NCBI RefSeq assembly: GCF_014203355.1
Contig: NZ_JACHIR010000001.1
Coordinates: 3,226,038 to 3,290,037 of the forward strand
Source of the DNA: Kutzneria kofuensis
GTDB taxonomy: Bacteria; Actinomycetota; Actinomycetes; Mycobacteriales; Pseudonocardiaceae
Length of the DNA: 64,000 nt
Direction: 5' to 3'
Of this stretch, positions 8,025 to 17,405 are shown piece by piece. Position 1 is the stretch's first letter, and each line of letters opens with the position of its first letter. The position numbers were made by a program, and so were the translations under genes. The notes beneath the pieces are model-generated. The model saw nothing but the letters and a program-made list of their open reading frames with translations. It searched no databases and was not told the DNA's origin.

Positions 8025-8908
8025 AGGTTGTCGTTCTCGGCACCGCCGCCGGCGGTGGCTTCCCCCAGTGGAACTGCGCCTGCTCCCTCTGCGCCAAGGC
8101 CCGCAACGGTTCGCTGCCGTCCCGGGCCCAGGATTGCGTCGCCGTCAGCGGCAACGGCTCCGACTGGTGGCTGCTCAACGCCTCCCCCGACATTCGGGTG
8201 CAGGTGGTGGGTTGCGCCGCCCTCACCCCCGGCCCCGGCCGCCGCGACACCCCTGTCCGCGGCGTTCTGCTCACTTCCGCCGAGCTCGACCATTGTTTGG
8301 GCGTGTTCTCCCTTCGTGAGGGCGGCGGCCAGCACCTCTACGCCCCCGCCAACGCGTTGGCCGCCCTCCGTTCCCACCTCGGTTTGCGGGACGTCCTCGA
8401 CCTCTACGCCGGCTGGTCGTGGTCGGAGGCCGTGCCCGAGAAGTCCTTCGCGCTGGCCGGCGGCCTGATCGCCACCCCTCACGCCGTCGGCACCAAGCGC
8501 CCCAAGTACGCCCCCGAGCTGCCGGGGCCTTGGGTGGTCGCCTACCGCGTCCACGACCCCTCGACCGGCGGCACCCTGCTCTATGCCCCTTGCCTGGCTT
8601 CCTGGTCTGCGGGGTTCGAGGCCCTGTTGGACGGCGTCGACTGCCTCCTGCTCGACGGCACCTTCTCGGCGCCGGACGAGATGGGCGTCAGCACAGGGCA
8701 CTCCAAGGGCCAGTCCTCAATGGGCCACGTACCGGTCTTCGGCGGGGGTGGCAGCCTGGCGCAGCTCCGCCGGTTCCCGGTCATGCGCCGGATCTACACC
8801 CACCTCAACAACACCAACCCGCTGCTGGACCCGGCCTCGCCGGAGTCGGCCGAGATCACCGCCGCCGGCATCGAGGTGGTCCCGGACGGCACCGTGATCA
8901 CGCTCTAA
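8021..8908 (+). CDS. pqqB: PqqB, metallo-beta-lactamase-fold protein of PQQ synthesis
   Basis: A 295-residue protein of the metallo-hydrolase fold, thought to act on the PqqA-derived tyrosine before PqqC. LGTAAGGGFPQWNC opens the protein, and C-A-C-S-L-C just after it is the structural zinc site typical of PqqB. The usual D-H of the active site is seen in SAELDHCLGVFSLREG. The GTG start overlaps the pqqE stop by four bases. The order A-C-D-E-B places pqqB last. No PQQ-dependent dehydrogenase is present in the window. Confidence 0.94.
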   Translation: MKVVVLGTAAGGGFPQWNCACSLCAKARNGSLPSRAQDCVAVSGNGSDWWLLNASPDIRVQVVGCAALTPGPGRRDTPVRGVLLTSAELDHCLGVFSLREGGGQHLYAPANALAALRSHLGLRDVLDLYAGWSWSEAVPEKSFALAGGLIATPHAVGTKRPKYAPELPGPWVVAYRVHDPSTGGTLLYAPCLASWSAGFEALLDGVDCLLLDGTFSAPDEMGVSTGHSKGQSSMGHVPVFGGGGSLAQLRRFPVMRRIYTHLNNTNPLLDPASPESAEITAAGIEVVPDGTVITL

Positions 8909-8917
8909 GCCATGAGA

Positions 8918-8938
8918 GTTGAGTCCAGGCGACTAAGG
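8918..8938. promoter_or_regulatory. HAIR-like HspR operator 1
   Basis: GTTGAGT, seven bases, then ACTAAGG resembles the HspR site CTTGAGT-N7-ACTCAAG, with the left half stronger. It lies 67 bases upstream of the dnaK start. Confidence 0.6.
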
Positions 8939-8969
8939 TTTGTGCATTGAGTGGAGCGGTGCCTGCATA

Positions 8970-8990
8970 GTTGACTCCAGGGTGCTCAAG
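8970..8990. promoter_or_regulatory. HAIR-like HspR operator 2
   Basis: GTTGACT, seven bases, then GCTCAAG matches the right half of the HspR consensus at six of seven positions and the left half at five. It ends 14 bases before the dnaK ATG, where bound HspR would block transcription. hspR is the second gene of the operon, so the loop would be autoregulatory. Confidence 0.65.
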
Positions 8991-9004
8991 TCTGGAGGGT
9001 GGCC

Positions 9005-10644
<1,640 letters not shown>

Positions 10645-10648
<4 letters not shown>

Positions 10649-10926
10649 CTGCGGGCCCTGACACCACGCCGGTGTACTCGATCTCGGCCGCCGCTGAGCT
10701 GGTCGGGCTGCACCCACAGACGCTGCGCACGTACGAGGCGCACGGCCTGGTTCGGCCGTACCGCGCGGACAACGGCCAGCGGCGCTACTCGGCGCGCGAC
10801 ATCGAGCGGCTGCGCCAGATCCGGGACCTGTCGCAGCGCGAAGGCATCAACACGGCCGGCATCCGCCGCATCATCGAACTCCAGGAGCTGTTGCTACGTC
10901 TGCAAACCGCACTCGGCTGCCGGTGA
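10645..10926 (+). CDS. hspR: HspR, MerR-family heat-shock repressor
   Basis: A 93-residue MerR-type regulator. The winged helix-turn-helix [27 protein letters not shown] and the Arg-rich [16 protein letters not shown] are characteristic of HspR. In actinobacteria HspR represses the dnaK operon by binding HAIR sites, with DnaK as co-repressor. The GTG start overlaps the dnaK stop, and two HAIR-like sites lie in front of dnaK, which supports the assignment. It is shorter than Streptomyces HspR (about 150 residues), mainly at the C-terminus. Confidence 0.88.
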
Positions 10927-10946
10927 GCTGTGGTTAGCTCGAAACC

Positions 10947-11591
10947 GTGCGTGTTGTCATCGCGGAAGACCTGCTGCTGCTCCGGGACGGCCTGATCCGG
11001 CTGTTGCAGGCGCACGGCTTCGAGGTCGTCGCCGCCGTCGAGTCCGGGCCGGAGCTGCGGGCGGCGCTCACCGAGCACAAGCCGGACGTGGCCGTTGTGG
11101 ACGTACGGCTGCCGCCCACCTTCACCGACGAGGGGCTGCGCGCCGCCATCGAGGCTCGCCGCACGATGCCGGGGCTGCCGGTGTTGGTGCTGTCCCAGTA
11201 CGTCGAGCAGCTCTACGCCCGCGAGTTGCTGTCCGACCGCAGCGGCGGCGTCGGCTACCTGCTCAAGGACCGGATCTCGGACGTGAGGCAGTTCGTGGAC
11301 GCGGTGCGGCGCGTGGCCGACGGCGGCACCGCGATGGATCCCGAGGTCGTCGCCCAGCTGCTGACCAGCCGAGAGCGCGACGCCCCGCTGGGCACGCTCA
11401 CGCCGCGGGAGAAGGAGGTGCTCGGGCTGATGGCCGAGGGCCGCTCCAACGCCGCGATCGCCGGCCGGATGTTCGTCACGGAGAAGGCCGTGGGCAAGCA
11501 CACCAACAACATCTTCACCAAGCTCGGCCTGCACCAGCACGAGGACGACAACCGCCGGGTGCTGGCGGTGCTGGCCTATCTGAACGGTTGA
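10947..11591 (+). CDS. NarL/LuxR-type response regulator, orphan
   Basis: A 214-residue two-component regulator. The receiver domain (1-120) has E7-D8 in VVIAEDLLL, the phospho-acceptor Asp in VAVVDVRLPP, and the Lys in GYLLKDRISD. The C-terminal LuxR helix-turn-helix spans LTPREKEVLGLMAEGRSNAAIAG to KAVGKHTNNIFTKL. The start is GTG 10947, twenty bases after hspR. No histidine kinase is adjacent, so its partner and targets are unknown. Its position could allow co-transcription with dnaK-hspR. Confidence 0.9.
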   Translation: MRVVIAEDLLLLRDGLIRLLQAHGFEVVAAVESGPELRAALTEHKPDVAVVDVRLPPTFTDEGLRAAIEARRTMPGLPVLVLSQYVEQLYARELLSDRSGGVGYLLKDRISDVRQFVDAVRRVADGGTAMDPEVVAQLLTSRERDAPLGTLTPREKEVLGLMAEGRSNAAIAGRMFVTEKAVGKHTNNIFTKLGLHQHEDDNRRVLAVLAYLNG

Positions 11592-11689
11592 TCCACCCGA
11601 TCGGGTGGCGCGCCGGGTAGGGTCGAGGACGGTGTGCCGGGAAGTCTGGTCGGCGGTGTTCGGCGACCCCGACGAAAGGCGTGCCAGCG

Positions 11690-13252
11690 ATGCGAAGCGT
11701 GGAGACCGTTCTACTGCTGGTCGTGCTGGCGACGGTCGTCGCCACGTTCGCCCGGCGACTGAGCATTCCCGCGCCGTCGCTGCTGGTGGTGGCCGGCGTG
11801 GTGGTGGGCCTGCTGCCGGGGGTGCCGGAGGTCCGGGCGACGCCGGAGATGGTCAGCCTGGTGGTGTTGCCGCCGCTGATCTACGCGGCCGGCGAGGAAA
11901 TGCCCTGGCGGGACCTGCGCGCGGTGTGGAAGCCGGTGACGGTGCTGGCGATCGGCCTGGTGCTGGCGTCGGCCGGCGTGGTCGGGCTCGTGGCGGCCGT
12001 GGTCGCGCCGCTGCCGGCGAGCATGGCGTTCGTGCTGGGGGCGGTGTTGGCCAGCACCGACCCGGTGGCGGTCAGCGCGCTCGGTAGACGGTTGTCGCTG
12101 CCGCCCCGGATCCAGGTGCTGGTGCAGGCCGAAAGCCTGTTCAACGACGCGACGAGCCTCGTGCTGTTCCGGCTGGCGGTGTCGGCCGCGATCGCCGGCG
12201 GGGCGATGTCGTTCGAGTCGATCGGCGGCGAGTTCCTGCTGCTCGCCGGCGGCGGCCTGATCGTCGGCCTGGTGGTGGCGGCCGGCATCTGGCTGATCCG
12301 GCGACGGACCGTGGATCCGGTGCTGGAGACGGTGATCGCGCTGGTCAGCCCGTACTCGGCCTACGTGATCGCGGAGACGGTCGGCGGCTCCGGCGTGACG
12401 GCGGTGGTGGTGTGCAGCGTCGTGCTCGGCGCGCAGACATCGAAGATCACCACCGCGCACATCCGGCTGCAGGTCGACGCCGTCTACGGCACGGTGATCT
12501 TCATCCTGGAGAGCGCGGTGTTCGCGCTGATCGGGCTGCAGCTGCCGTATCTGGTCCGCGCGCTCGCCGGCTCGGATCCGGGCTGGCCATGGCAGGCGCT
12601 GGTGATCACCGCCGCGCTGATCGCGATCCGGTTTCTGTGGGTGTTCCCGCTCGGCTGGATCATGCGGCTGCGGCGCGGGGATCGCCGCCTCAACTGGCGT
12701 ACGTCCACTGTGGTCTCGTGGGCCGGCGCACGCGGCGTGGTGCCGCTCGCCGCGGTGCTGTCCATTCCGCTGCTCACCGACGACGGCCAACCCGTGCCGC
12801 AGCGCGACCTCGTGCTCGCCCTGGCCACCACCGTCATCGTGATCACGTTGGTGGCGCAGGGTTTCACGCTGGCGCCGCTGGTCAAACGGGCGGGCATCGC
12901 CCGTACACCGGATGAAGCGCGCAAGGAACAGGACATCGCCAACATGCGGTTGGCCGAGGCCGGCCTCGCGCACCTGGAGCAGCTCTACGACCTCGAAACC
13001 GCGCCGCACGACGTGCTCGACCGGCTGCGGCAGGGGTTGCTGGCCCGGATCGACCACGGCAACGCCACGCCCGAGGCGCCCCCGGGCTCGTCTGCCGCGG
13101 CCGCCTATCGGAAGCTGCGCCGCGAGCTGCTCGCCGTGGAGATGGCCGAGCTGGCAAGGCTTTTCGAGGACGGGACCATCGACGACAGCACCCGCCGCCG
13201 GCTGCAGCGGACGCTGGACCTCGAAGACGCCCGCCTGGGCGACGATCCCTAG
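11690..13252 (+). CDS. Na+/H+ antiporter, CPA1 (NhaP-like) family
   Basis: A 520-residue integral membrane protein that exchanges protons for sodium or another cation. About twelve hydrophobic segments occupy residues 5-400. The conserved acidic motifs are present: ASTDPVAV and ESLFNDATSLVLF, which hold the transport Asp residues. A helical cytoplasmic tail of about 120 residues (DEARKEQDIANMRLAEAG onward) ends the protein. ATG 11690 is preferred (AAAGG ten bases upstream); GTG 11681 is an alternative. The gene converges with the esterase gene and their stop codons overlap in a CTAG. Confidence 0.88.
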   Translation: MRSVETVLLLVVLATVVATFARRLSIPAPSLLVVAGVVVGLLPGVPEVRATPEMVSLVVLPPLIYAAGEEMPWRDLRAVWKPVTVLAIGLVLASAGVVGLVAAVVAPLPASMAFVLGAVLASTDPVAVSALGRRLSLPPRIQVLVQAESLFNDATSLVLFRLAVSAAIAGGAMSFESIGGEFLLLAGGGLIVGLVVAAGIWLIRRRTVDPVLETVIALVSPYSAYVIAETVGGSGVTAVVVCSVVLGAQTSKITTAHIRLQVDAVYGTVIFILESAVFALIGLQLPYLVRALAGSDPGWPWQALVITAALIAIRFLWVFPLGWIMRLRRGDRRLNWRTSTVVSWAGARGVVPLAAVLSIPLLTDDGQPVPQRDLVLALATTVIVITLVAQGFTLAPLVKRAGIARTPDEARKEQDIANMRLAEAGLAHLEQLYDLETAPHDVLDRLRQGLLARIDHGNATPEAPPGSSAAAAYRKLRRELLAVEMAELARLFEDGTIDDSTRRRLQRTLDLEDARLGDDP

Positions 13253-14154
13253 GCCCCGATGTAGGTCAGCAGGAACTCCGCGACGCCGAGTACGGCCGCG
13301 GTGGACTCCGGGACGTCCGGCACGAACAGGTGCCAGAAGTGCATCAGGTCCGGCCAGATCTCCAGGTTGGCCCGGCCACCGGCGGCCAGCACGCCCTCGA
13401 CCAGGGCACGGGCGTCGTCCACGAGCACCTCGCGGTCGGCGGCGTGCACCATCAGCGGCGCCAACCCGGAGAGGTCCGCGAACAGGGGCGAGGCCAGCGG
13501 CTCGCGGGGGCTCGCGTCGCCCAAGTAGTCGGCGGCCGAGGCGAGCGCCTGCGCCCGGCTGTAGATGGGGTCGTCCTCGGCGAACTTCTCGTACGACTCG
13601 CCGCTGGCGGTCAGGTCGAACAGCGGGCTCAGGCACGCGGCCGCCGCCGGCTGCGGTAAGCCGAGGTCACGGGCGGCGAGCATGGCGGCCACCACCAGGC
13701 CACCGCCGGCGGTGTCGCCGAGCAGCACCACCCGCCCCGGCGAATATCCCTCGGCCAGCAGCCACTTGTACGCCTGCACGGCATCCTCGACGGCCGCCGG
13801 GAACGGGTGCTCGGGCGCGAGCCGGTAGTCCGGCAACAGCGCCGGCATGCCCATCACCGCCGCGAACTGCGAGGCGAAGCCGCCGAACGCCGCCGCCGAG
13901 CCGGCCCGGTAGCCGCCGCCGTGCAGGTAGAGCAGCACGCGGTCGATCGCGCCGCCCTGCGGCCGCACCCACACCGCCGGGCAGCCGCCGGCGTCGGTCT
14001 CCCCCGTCATCACGCCGTCGGCCAGGGGAATCGCGCCCAGCGCCAGGTCCATCGACTCGCGTGCCTGACGCACGCCGTCCGCACCAGCGGCCGGCTCGGG
14101 CCGTGGACTGGCCCGGATCGCCGTGAGCAGCGCCTCGAACTCGGGACTGGGCAT
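13249..14154 (-). CDS. HSL-family alpha/beta hydrolase with Thr in place of the nucleophile Ser
   Basis: A 301-residue protein of the hormone-sensitive-lipase family. The oxyanion motif HGGG is at 78-81, PDYRLAPEHPFPAA follows as usual, and the late Asp (HAADREVLVDD, about D240) and His (H272 in DLMHFWH) are present. The nucleophile elbow, normally GDSAGG, reads G-D-T-A-G-G with codon ACC for residue 148. The Ser nucleophile is therefore replaced by Thr, so normal esterase activity is doubtful and the protein may be a binding protein or an altered hydrolase. It is otherwise full length. Its stop overlaps that of the convergent antiporter. Confidence 0.82.
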   Translation of the reverse strand: MPSPEFEALLTAIRASPRPEPAAGADGVRQARESMDLALGAIPLADGVMTGETDAGGCPAVWVRPQGGAIDRVLLYLHGGGYRAGSAAAFGGFASQFAAVMGMPALLPDYRLAPEHPFPAAVEDAVQAYKWLLAEGYSPGRVVLLGDTAGGGLVVAAMLAARDLGLPQPAAAACLSPLFDLTASGESYEKFAEDDPIYSRAQALASAADYLGDASPREPLASPLFADLSGLAPLMVHAADREVLVDDARALVEGVLAAGGRANLEIWPDLMHFWHLFVPDVPESTAAVLGVAEFLLTYIGA

Positions 14155-14267
14155 CGCGTCATCTCTACGGGAGCAGGGAGACGAACCTACATCAGACCGG
14201 TTCCAACTCCGTGACGCCCGTCACCAGGCCGAGCGAAAGTCCAGGACACGCGGCGCGTCCGCTTGAC

Positions 14268-14281
14268 GTTTCACGTGAAGC
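14268..14281. promoter_or_regulatory. parS-like palindrome
   Basis: GTTTCACGTGAAGC differs at one position from the 14-base core of the ParB site (GTTTCACGTGAAAC), and CGTTTCACGTGAAGCA matches 14 of 16 bases of TGTTTCACGTGAAACA. It is intergenic. Either it is a chromosomal parS, or it is an operator of the promoter that begins five bases later. Confidence 0.55.
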
Positions 14282-14285
14282 ACAC

Positions 14286-14314
14286 TTGCGAGTATCGAAA
14301 ACTGGCCCCATAAT
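14286..14314 (+). promoter_or_regulatory. Sigma-70-type promoter for the HTH/unknown gene pair
   Basis: TTGCGA, a 17-base spacer and CATAAT make a good housekeeping promoter 27 bases before ATG 14341, which has GGGAGG as ribosome site. Confidence 0.6.
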
Positions 14315-14340
14315 CGGTAGTCGAACCCAGGGAGGTTGTC

Positions 14341-14802
14341 ATGTCGGTGGCCGCCGAGAAGGAGCAGACCGAGCGGCTGCTGGCCAACGTCGAGGCGATC
14401 GAGGAGGTCGCCGGCACGCTGCCCAGCGGCGCCCCCGGGCGCAGCAAGCTGTACGACGTGGCGGACAACCTGCTGGCCAGCGCCACGCCGATCCGCCCGG
14501 TGGTGGCGGCCGACCTGCTCGACCTCACCGAGAAGACGGTCCGCGCCTGGGCCAGCGAGGGCGTGCTGCTGGTCAGCGAGCAGGAACCGACCATGCGGCT
14601 GGAGCCGCGCCGCGTGCACGAGGTGATGCACCTGGTCCGGGAGATCCGCCGGATCGGCCGCACCCGCGGGCTGCTCGACGAGGTGCACCGCCGGCTGAGC
14701 GACCAGGCGCTGCTCGAACGCGACGACCTGGCCGAGAGCCTCGACCAGGTGGTCCGGGGCGAGGGAACGGTCGTGCGCTCCGGAACGACGATCCCTGAGT
14801 GA
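14341..14802 (+). CDS. Small helix-turn-helix protein, candidate antitoxin
   Basis: A 153-residue, mostly helical, acidic protein. Residues about 56-80 (AADLLDLTEKTVRAWASEGVLL) look like a MerR-type helix-turn-helix, followed by LEPRRVHEVMHLVREIRRI. There is no ligand-binding domain. The GTG of the next gene overlaps the stop by four bases, and the pair has its own promoter next to a palindrome. This is the arrangement of a self-regulated antitoxin-toxin operon with the DNA-binding antitoxin first. I infer this from layout only; the family is not one I can name. Confidence 0.6.
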   Translation: MSVAAEKEQTERLLANVEAIEEVAGTLPSGAPGRSKLYDVADNLLASATPIRPVVAADLLDLTEKTVRAWASEGVLLVSEQEPTMRLEPRRVHEVMHLVREIRRIGRTRGLLDEVHRRLSDQALLERDDLAESLDQVVRGEGTVVRSGTTIPE

Positions 14803-15245
14803 TCGAAGTAGTCGAGACCCGCGTCGCCTCGGCGCAGGCCGCGCTGCTGCGCGGGCCGGCACGCAAGGCGTACGAGTCCTTCCTTGACGACCTCGCCCAC
14901 CGCGGCTGCGCCGCCCTGGGATACCGCGTCACCGGCCCCGCGCCGCTGCCCCGGCTCTGCGTGCGCCACCTGCGCGACAACGATCGCGTGGTCGTCGCCT
15001 TCGAGGGCGCCGGGCGGGCGTGGATCGTGCTCGTCGGCCCGCACGAGCAGACCGACCCCGGCCGCAACGTCTACGACGCGCTGTACGAGCTCGCCGGCAC
15101 CTGGCCGACCGACAACACCCGTCGGACCAAGCCCAGTTGCTGCGACCCGCACACCGGCACGCCACCTTCGGCCGACGCCGAGGTGATCGACGATCTGGTC
15201 CGCCGGGCCCGCGCACTGGCCCGCGGCAGCCGCCGAATCTGGTGA
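14799..15245 (+). CDS. Uncharacterised protein, candidate toxin partner
   Basis: A 148-residue protein of unknown family, translationally coupled to the helix-turn-helix gene before it. It begins with an alpha-helical region (GPARKAYESFLDDLAHRGCAALGYR). A beta-rich core follows (PRLCVRHLRDNDRVVVAFEGAGRAWIVLVGPH), loosely like the small RelE/HigB toxin fold, then DPGRNVYDALYELAG. Four Cys occur, two adjacent (PSCCDP). The helix-then-barrel order and the small partner make a type II toxin plausible. A nuclease or modifying residue set cannot be identified by eye. Confidence 0.55.
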   Translation: MIEVVETRVASAQAALLRGPARKAYESFLDDLAHRGCAALGYRVTGPAPLPRLCVRHLRDNDRVVVAFEGAGRAWIVLVGPHEQTDPGRNVYDALYELAGTWPTDNTRRTKPSCCDPHTGTPPSADAEVIDDLVRRARALARGSRRIW

Positions 15246-15337
15246 ATTCGATAAATGTGAGCGCGCGAACACGGCCCGACACAGTTCAATGCGCCGAGCC
15301 GCGTCCAACGGAATAGAAGGGCAGTATTCGCGGTACG

Positions 15338-15715
15338 TCAGTACGCGGCCGCCACGTTCGACGTATCTGCGACGCCGCGCTCCCCCGCGTAGCGCGCGTC
15401 GCTGAAGCCGAGAATGGCGAAACCGATGACACTGAACAGCCAGAGGCCGACGATGCCGAACGCCCTGCTCTTGCCGAAGTTGCGCGCCACGTCCATCGCG
15501 ACGATCGCGTGGATCACGATGTTCACCACCGGGACCAGGTACAGCAGCACCCACCAGCCGGGCCGGCCGGCGACCTTGACCAGCAGGTAGAGGTTGAAGA
15601 TGGGGATGATCGCGCCCCAGCCGGGCCGGCCGGCCTTGCTGAACACCTGCCAGAGCCCGACGATGCCGATGAGCGCGACGACAAGGCCGATGCCGGAGCT
15701 GACGGTGGAGTCCAT
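15338..15715 (-). CDS. DUF5684 small membrane protein
   Basis: A 125-residue protein with four predicted membrane segments. GWGAIIPIFNLYLLVKVAGRPGWW and LVPVVNIVIHAIVAMDVA are the signature repeats of the DUF5684 / signal-peptidase-associated small membrane family. The function is unknown; members are found beside signal peptidases and envelope genes, which is not the case here. The start is ATG 15715. It stands alone between the candidate toxin-antitoxin pair and a gene-free stretch. Confidence 0.75.
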   Translation of the reverse strand: MDSTVSSGIGLVVALIGIVGLWQVFSKAGRPGWGAIIPIFNLYLLVKVAGRPGWWVLLYLVPVVNIVIHAIVAMDVARNFGKSRAFGIVGLWLFSVIGFAILGFSDARYAGERGVADTSNVAAAY

Positions 15716-16101
15716 TGTGCGAACCGCTTTCTATACACGAAGAATTGACAGGTCGTCGACGAGCGCCATCGCGACACCGGTTCGAAACTATTTCGAAACC
15801 GTGCACACAAGGGCGAGCGATCGACGTGCAGGGACAATAGCGGACACCCCCGACTACATCCCTCCAATGCGACGCTCACGCGCAGACGGGCAGCAACCAG
15901 TGTCCGTTCACGCCCATGAACGACAGTTGTTCAGCCCCTGTCTCACGACACGACACCGGCGACCGGTACCGAGACTCGAGTCTCACCACATGAGCGGCCG
16001 GCGCCCGCCCAGACACGGCCCGCACGCCACCGAACCCGGGGGCCAGAGTCCCCTGACCGGATTAACCCTGATCAGGGGGCTGCTCTCTTGATCACTCTCT
16101 G
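15716..16101. other. Gene-poor region, 386 bp
   Basis: No reading frame here has coding character on either strand. It holds the promoter side of the DUF5684 gene at its left end and the 3' flank of the tRNA at its right end. A run CAGGGG...CCCTGA near 16044-16080 can form short stems and may terminate the leftward tRNA transcript. Confidence 0.4.
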
Positions 16102-16176
16102 TGCCCCCGATCGGACTCGAACCGACACTCTGACCCTTTTAAGGGGCCTGCCTCTGCCTGATTGGGCTACGGGGGC
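16102..16176 (-). tRNA. tRNA with UAA anticodon but a short variable loop (atypical tRNA-Leu(UAA) or unassigned)
   Basis: A complete cloverleaf can be drawn: seven-pair acceptor (GCCCCCG with CGGGGGC), D-arm with GG in the loop, five-pair anticodon stem (GGCCC/GGGTC, one G-T), seven-base loop CTTAAAA, five-base variable loop AGAGT, and T-arm GTCGG-TTCGAGT-CCGAT. The anticodon at 16139-16141 is TAA, which reads the leucine codon UUA. Leucine tRNAs normally have a long variable arm, and this one does not. CCA is not encoded; the discriminator base is A. It lies 115 bases behind the ATP-grasp gene on the same strand. The amino acid it carries cannot be told from sequence. Confidence 0.75.
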
Positions 16177-16290
16177 GTGGGGAGCCTAAGCCGTCCGACT
16201 GCTCAAGGTCAGGTACTTACAGCCAATTGAGACCCTGTTCGCCCACCCGGCGGATCGCTCGGGCATCCGGTGGAGGTACGACCACATGGA

Positions 16291-17403
16291 TCAGCGGCCC
16301 CGATCGGCGGCCAGGAGCTCGCCGAAACGCACGGCCACCCAACCGTGCACGGCATCGGAGACGTCGGTGTCGCCGGCGCGGTGCTCGAACCACCGCCAGT
16401 CGCAGTTCACGTTCACCTCGAGGAACACGTGCTCGCCGTCGACCACGAGCAGGTCGAAGGCGGCGACCTGGAGCCGCCAGTGCCGGGCGAGCGCCAGCAA
16501 CCGGTCGGCGAGCCCGGGCGGCACGTCGGTCGGCCGCACGGAGACGTTGTCGGGGTCGACCCACAACTGCGCGGGGTCGTACTTGTCGACCTGGTAGCCG
16601 ATGAGCTTGTCGCCGACGACAAAAACCCGCAGCTCGGTGTCGGCGGCGAGGTACTGCTGCACGATCACCGGCGCGGCCTCGGGGACGTCGCCGGCGCGGG
16701 AGGTGTCCAGCGGCCGGGGGAACAGACCGTGCTGCACGCCGGGGCGCGGCTCCACGAGGTGCCGCCCGGCCGTCTTGACGATGCACTGCCCGCCACCCGG
16801 CCTACTCCGCCCGGGCTGGGTCGTCACGGCCGTCCTGGGCGTCCTGAGGCCGAACGCGGCGGCATCGGAGAGCTGGGTGAGCCGGTTGAGGTGGCCGGTG
16901 GCCCGGGCCGGGTTCACGTGCGCCCATTCGGTCCGCTCGGTGAGCCAGCCGGCGACGGTGTTCCACTGGTCGAGTGCGTAGGCGCCGCTGATCGTCCGCG
17001 GGTCGACGGGCATGGCCGCCAGCTCGAAGTGCCGGCGCCAGACCAGCAGCGGCCGCAGCAGCCAGCGGTTGAGCTCGATCAACGGGGTGTCGGTGTAGAT
17101 CGTCAACGCGAGGTCGAGGCAGCGGTCGACGTCGATGCGGGCCATCCGGATGCCGCGCTCGGCCAGCGCGATGGACAGCTCGTTCATCTCCATGTCGGCC
17201 GACCGGGCCAGCACCAGCACGCACGGCGACGGCTCGCCGGTGTCCTCGACCATCTCGAGGCGGTGGATCTGCTCCTGGAAGTCGTAACAGCCGCTGGGCG
17301 CGCGGAAGACGTAGTCCTGGCCCTGCAGCAACAGGGGTGTCGGGCGGGCGGGGAGCATCGGCTGGGGCGGGCCGTCCGACTGGGCCCGCCCAGCGCCGAT
17401 CAT
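16291..17403 (-). CDS. ATP-grasp enzyme of the RiPP-maturase / RimK-like type
   Basis: A 370-residue protein. The N-terminal third (LLLQGQDYVFRAPSG onward, with CVLVLARSADMEMNELSIAL) resembles the pre-ATP-grasp domain of MvdD/MvdC-type peptide maturases. The C-terminal half has ATP-grasp features: CIVKTAGRHLVE, VIVQQYLAADTELRVFVVGDKLIGYQVDKYD, and FLEVNVNCDWRWFE, whose Glu and Asn would bind Mg-ATP. Such enzymes ligate carboxylates to amines or hydroxyls, often on ribosomal peptides. A 40-codon gene ends two bases before this start, so a peptide substrate is likely. A tRNA follows 115 bases downstream. Confidence 0.8.
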   Translation of the reverse strand: MIGAGRAQSDGPPQPMLPARPTPLLLQGQDYVFRAPSGCYDFQEQIHRLEMVEDTGEPSPCVLVLARSADMEMNELSIALAERGIRMARIDVDRCLDLALTIYTDTPLIELNRWLLRPLLVWRRHFELAAMPVDPRTISGAYALDQWNTVAGWLTERTEWAHVNPARATGHLNRLTQLSDAAAFGLRTPRTAVTTQPGRSRPGGGQCIVKTAGRHLVEPRPGVQHGLFPRPLDTSRAGDVPEAAPVIVQQYLAADTELRVFVVGDKLIGYQVDKYDPAQLWVDPDNVSVRPTDVPPGLADRLLALARHWRLQVAAFDLLVVDGEHVFLEVNVNCDWRWFEHRAGDTDVSDAVHGWVAVRFGELLAADRGR

Positions 17404-17405
17404 GC

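Noticed and set aside
16184-16287. 33-codon frame right behind the ATP-grasp stop (ATG 16287)
   Set aside because: No ribosome site, atypical composition and overlap with the region just before the tRNA; probably chance.
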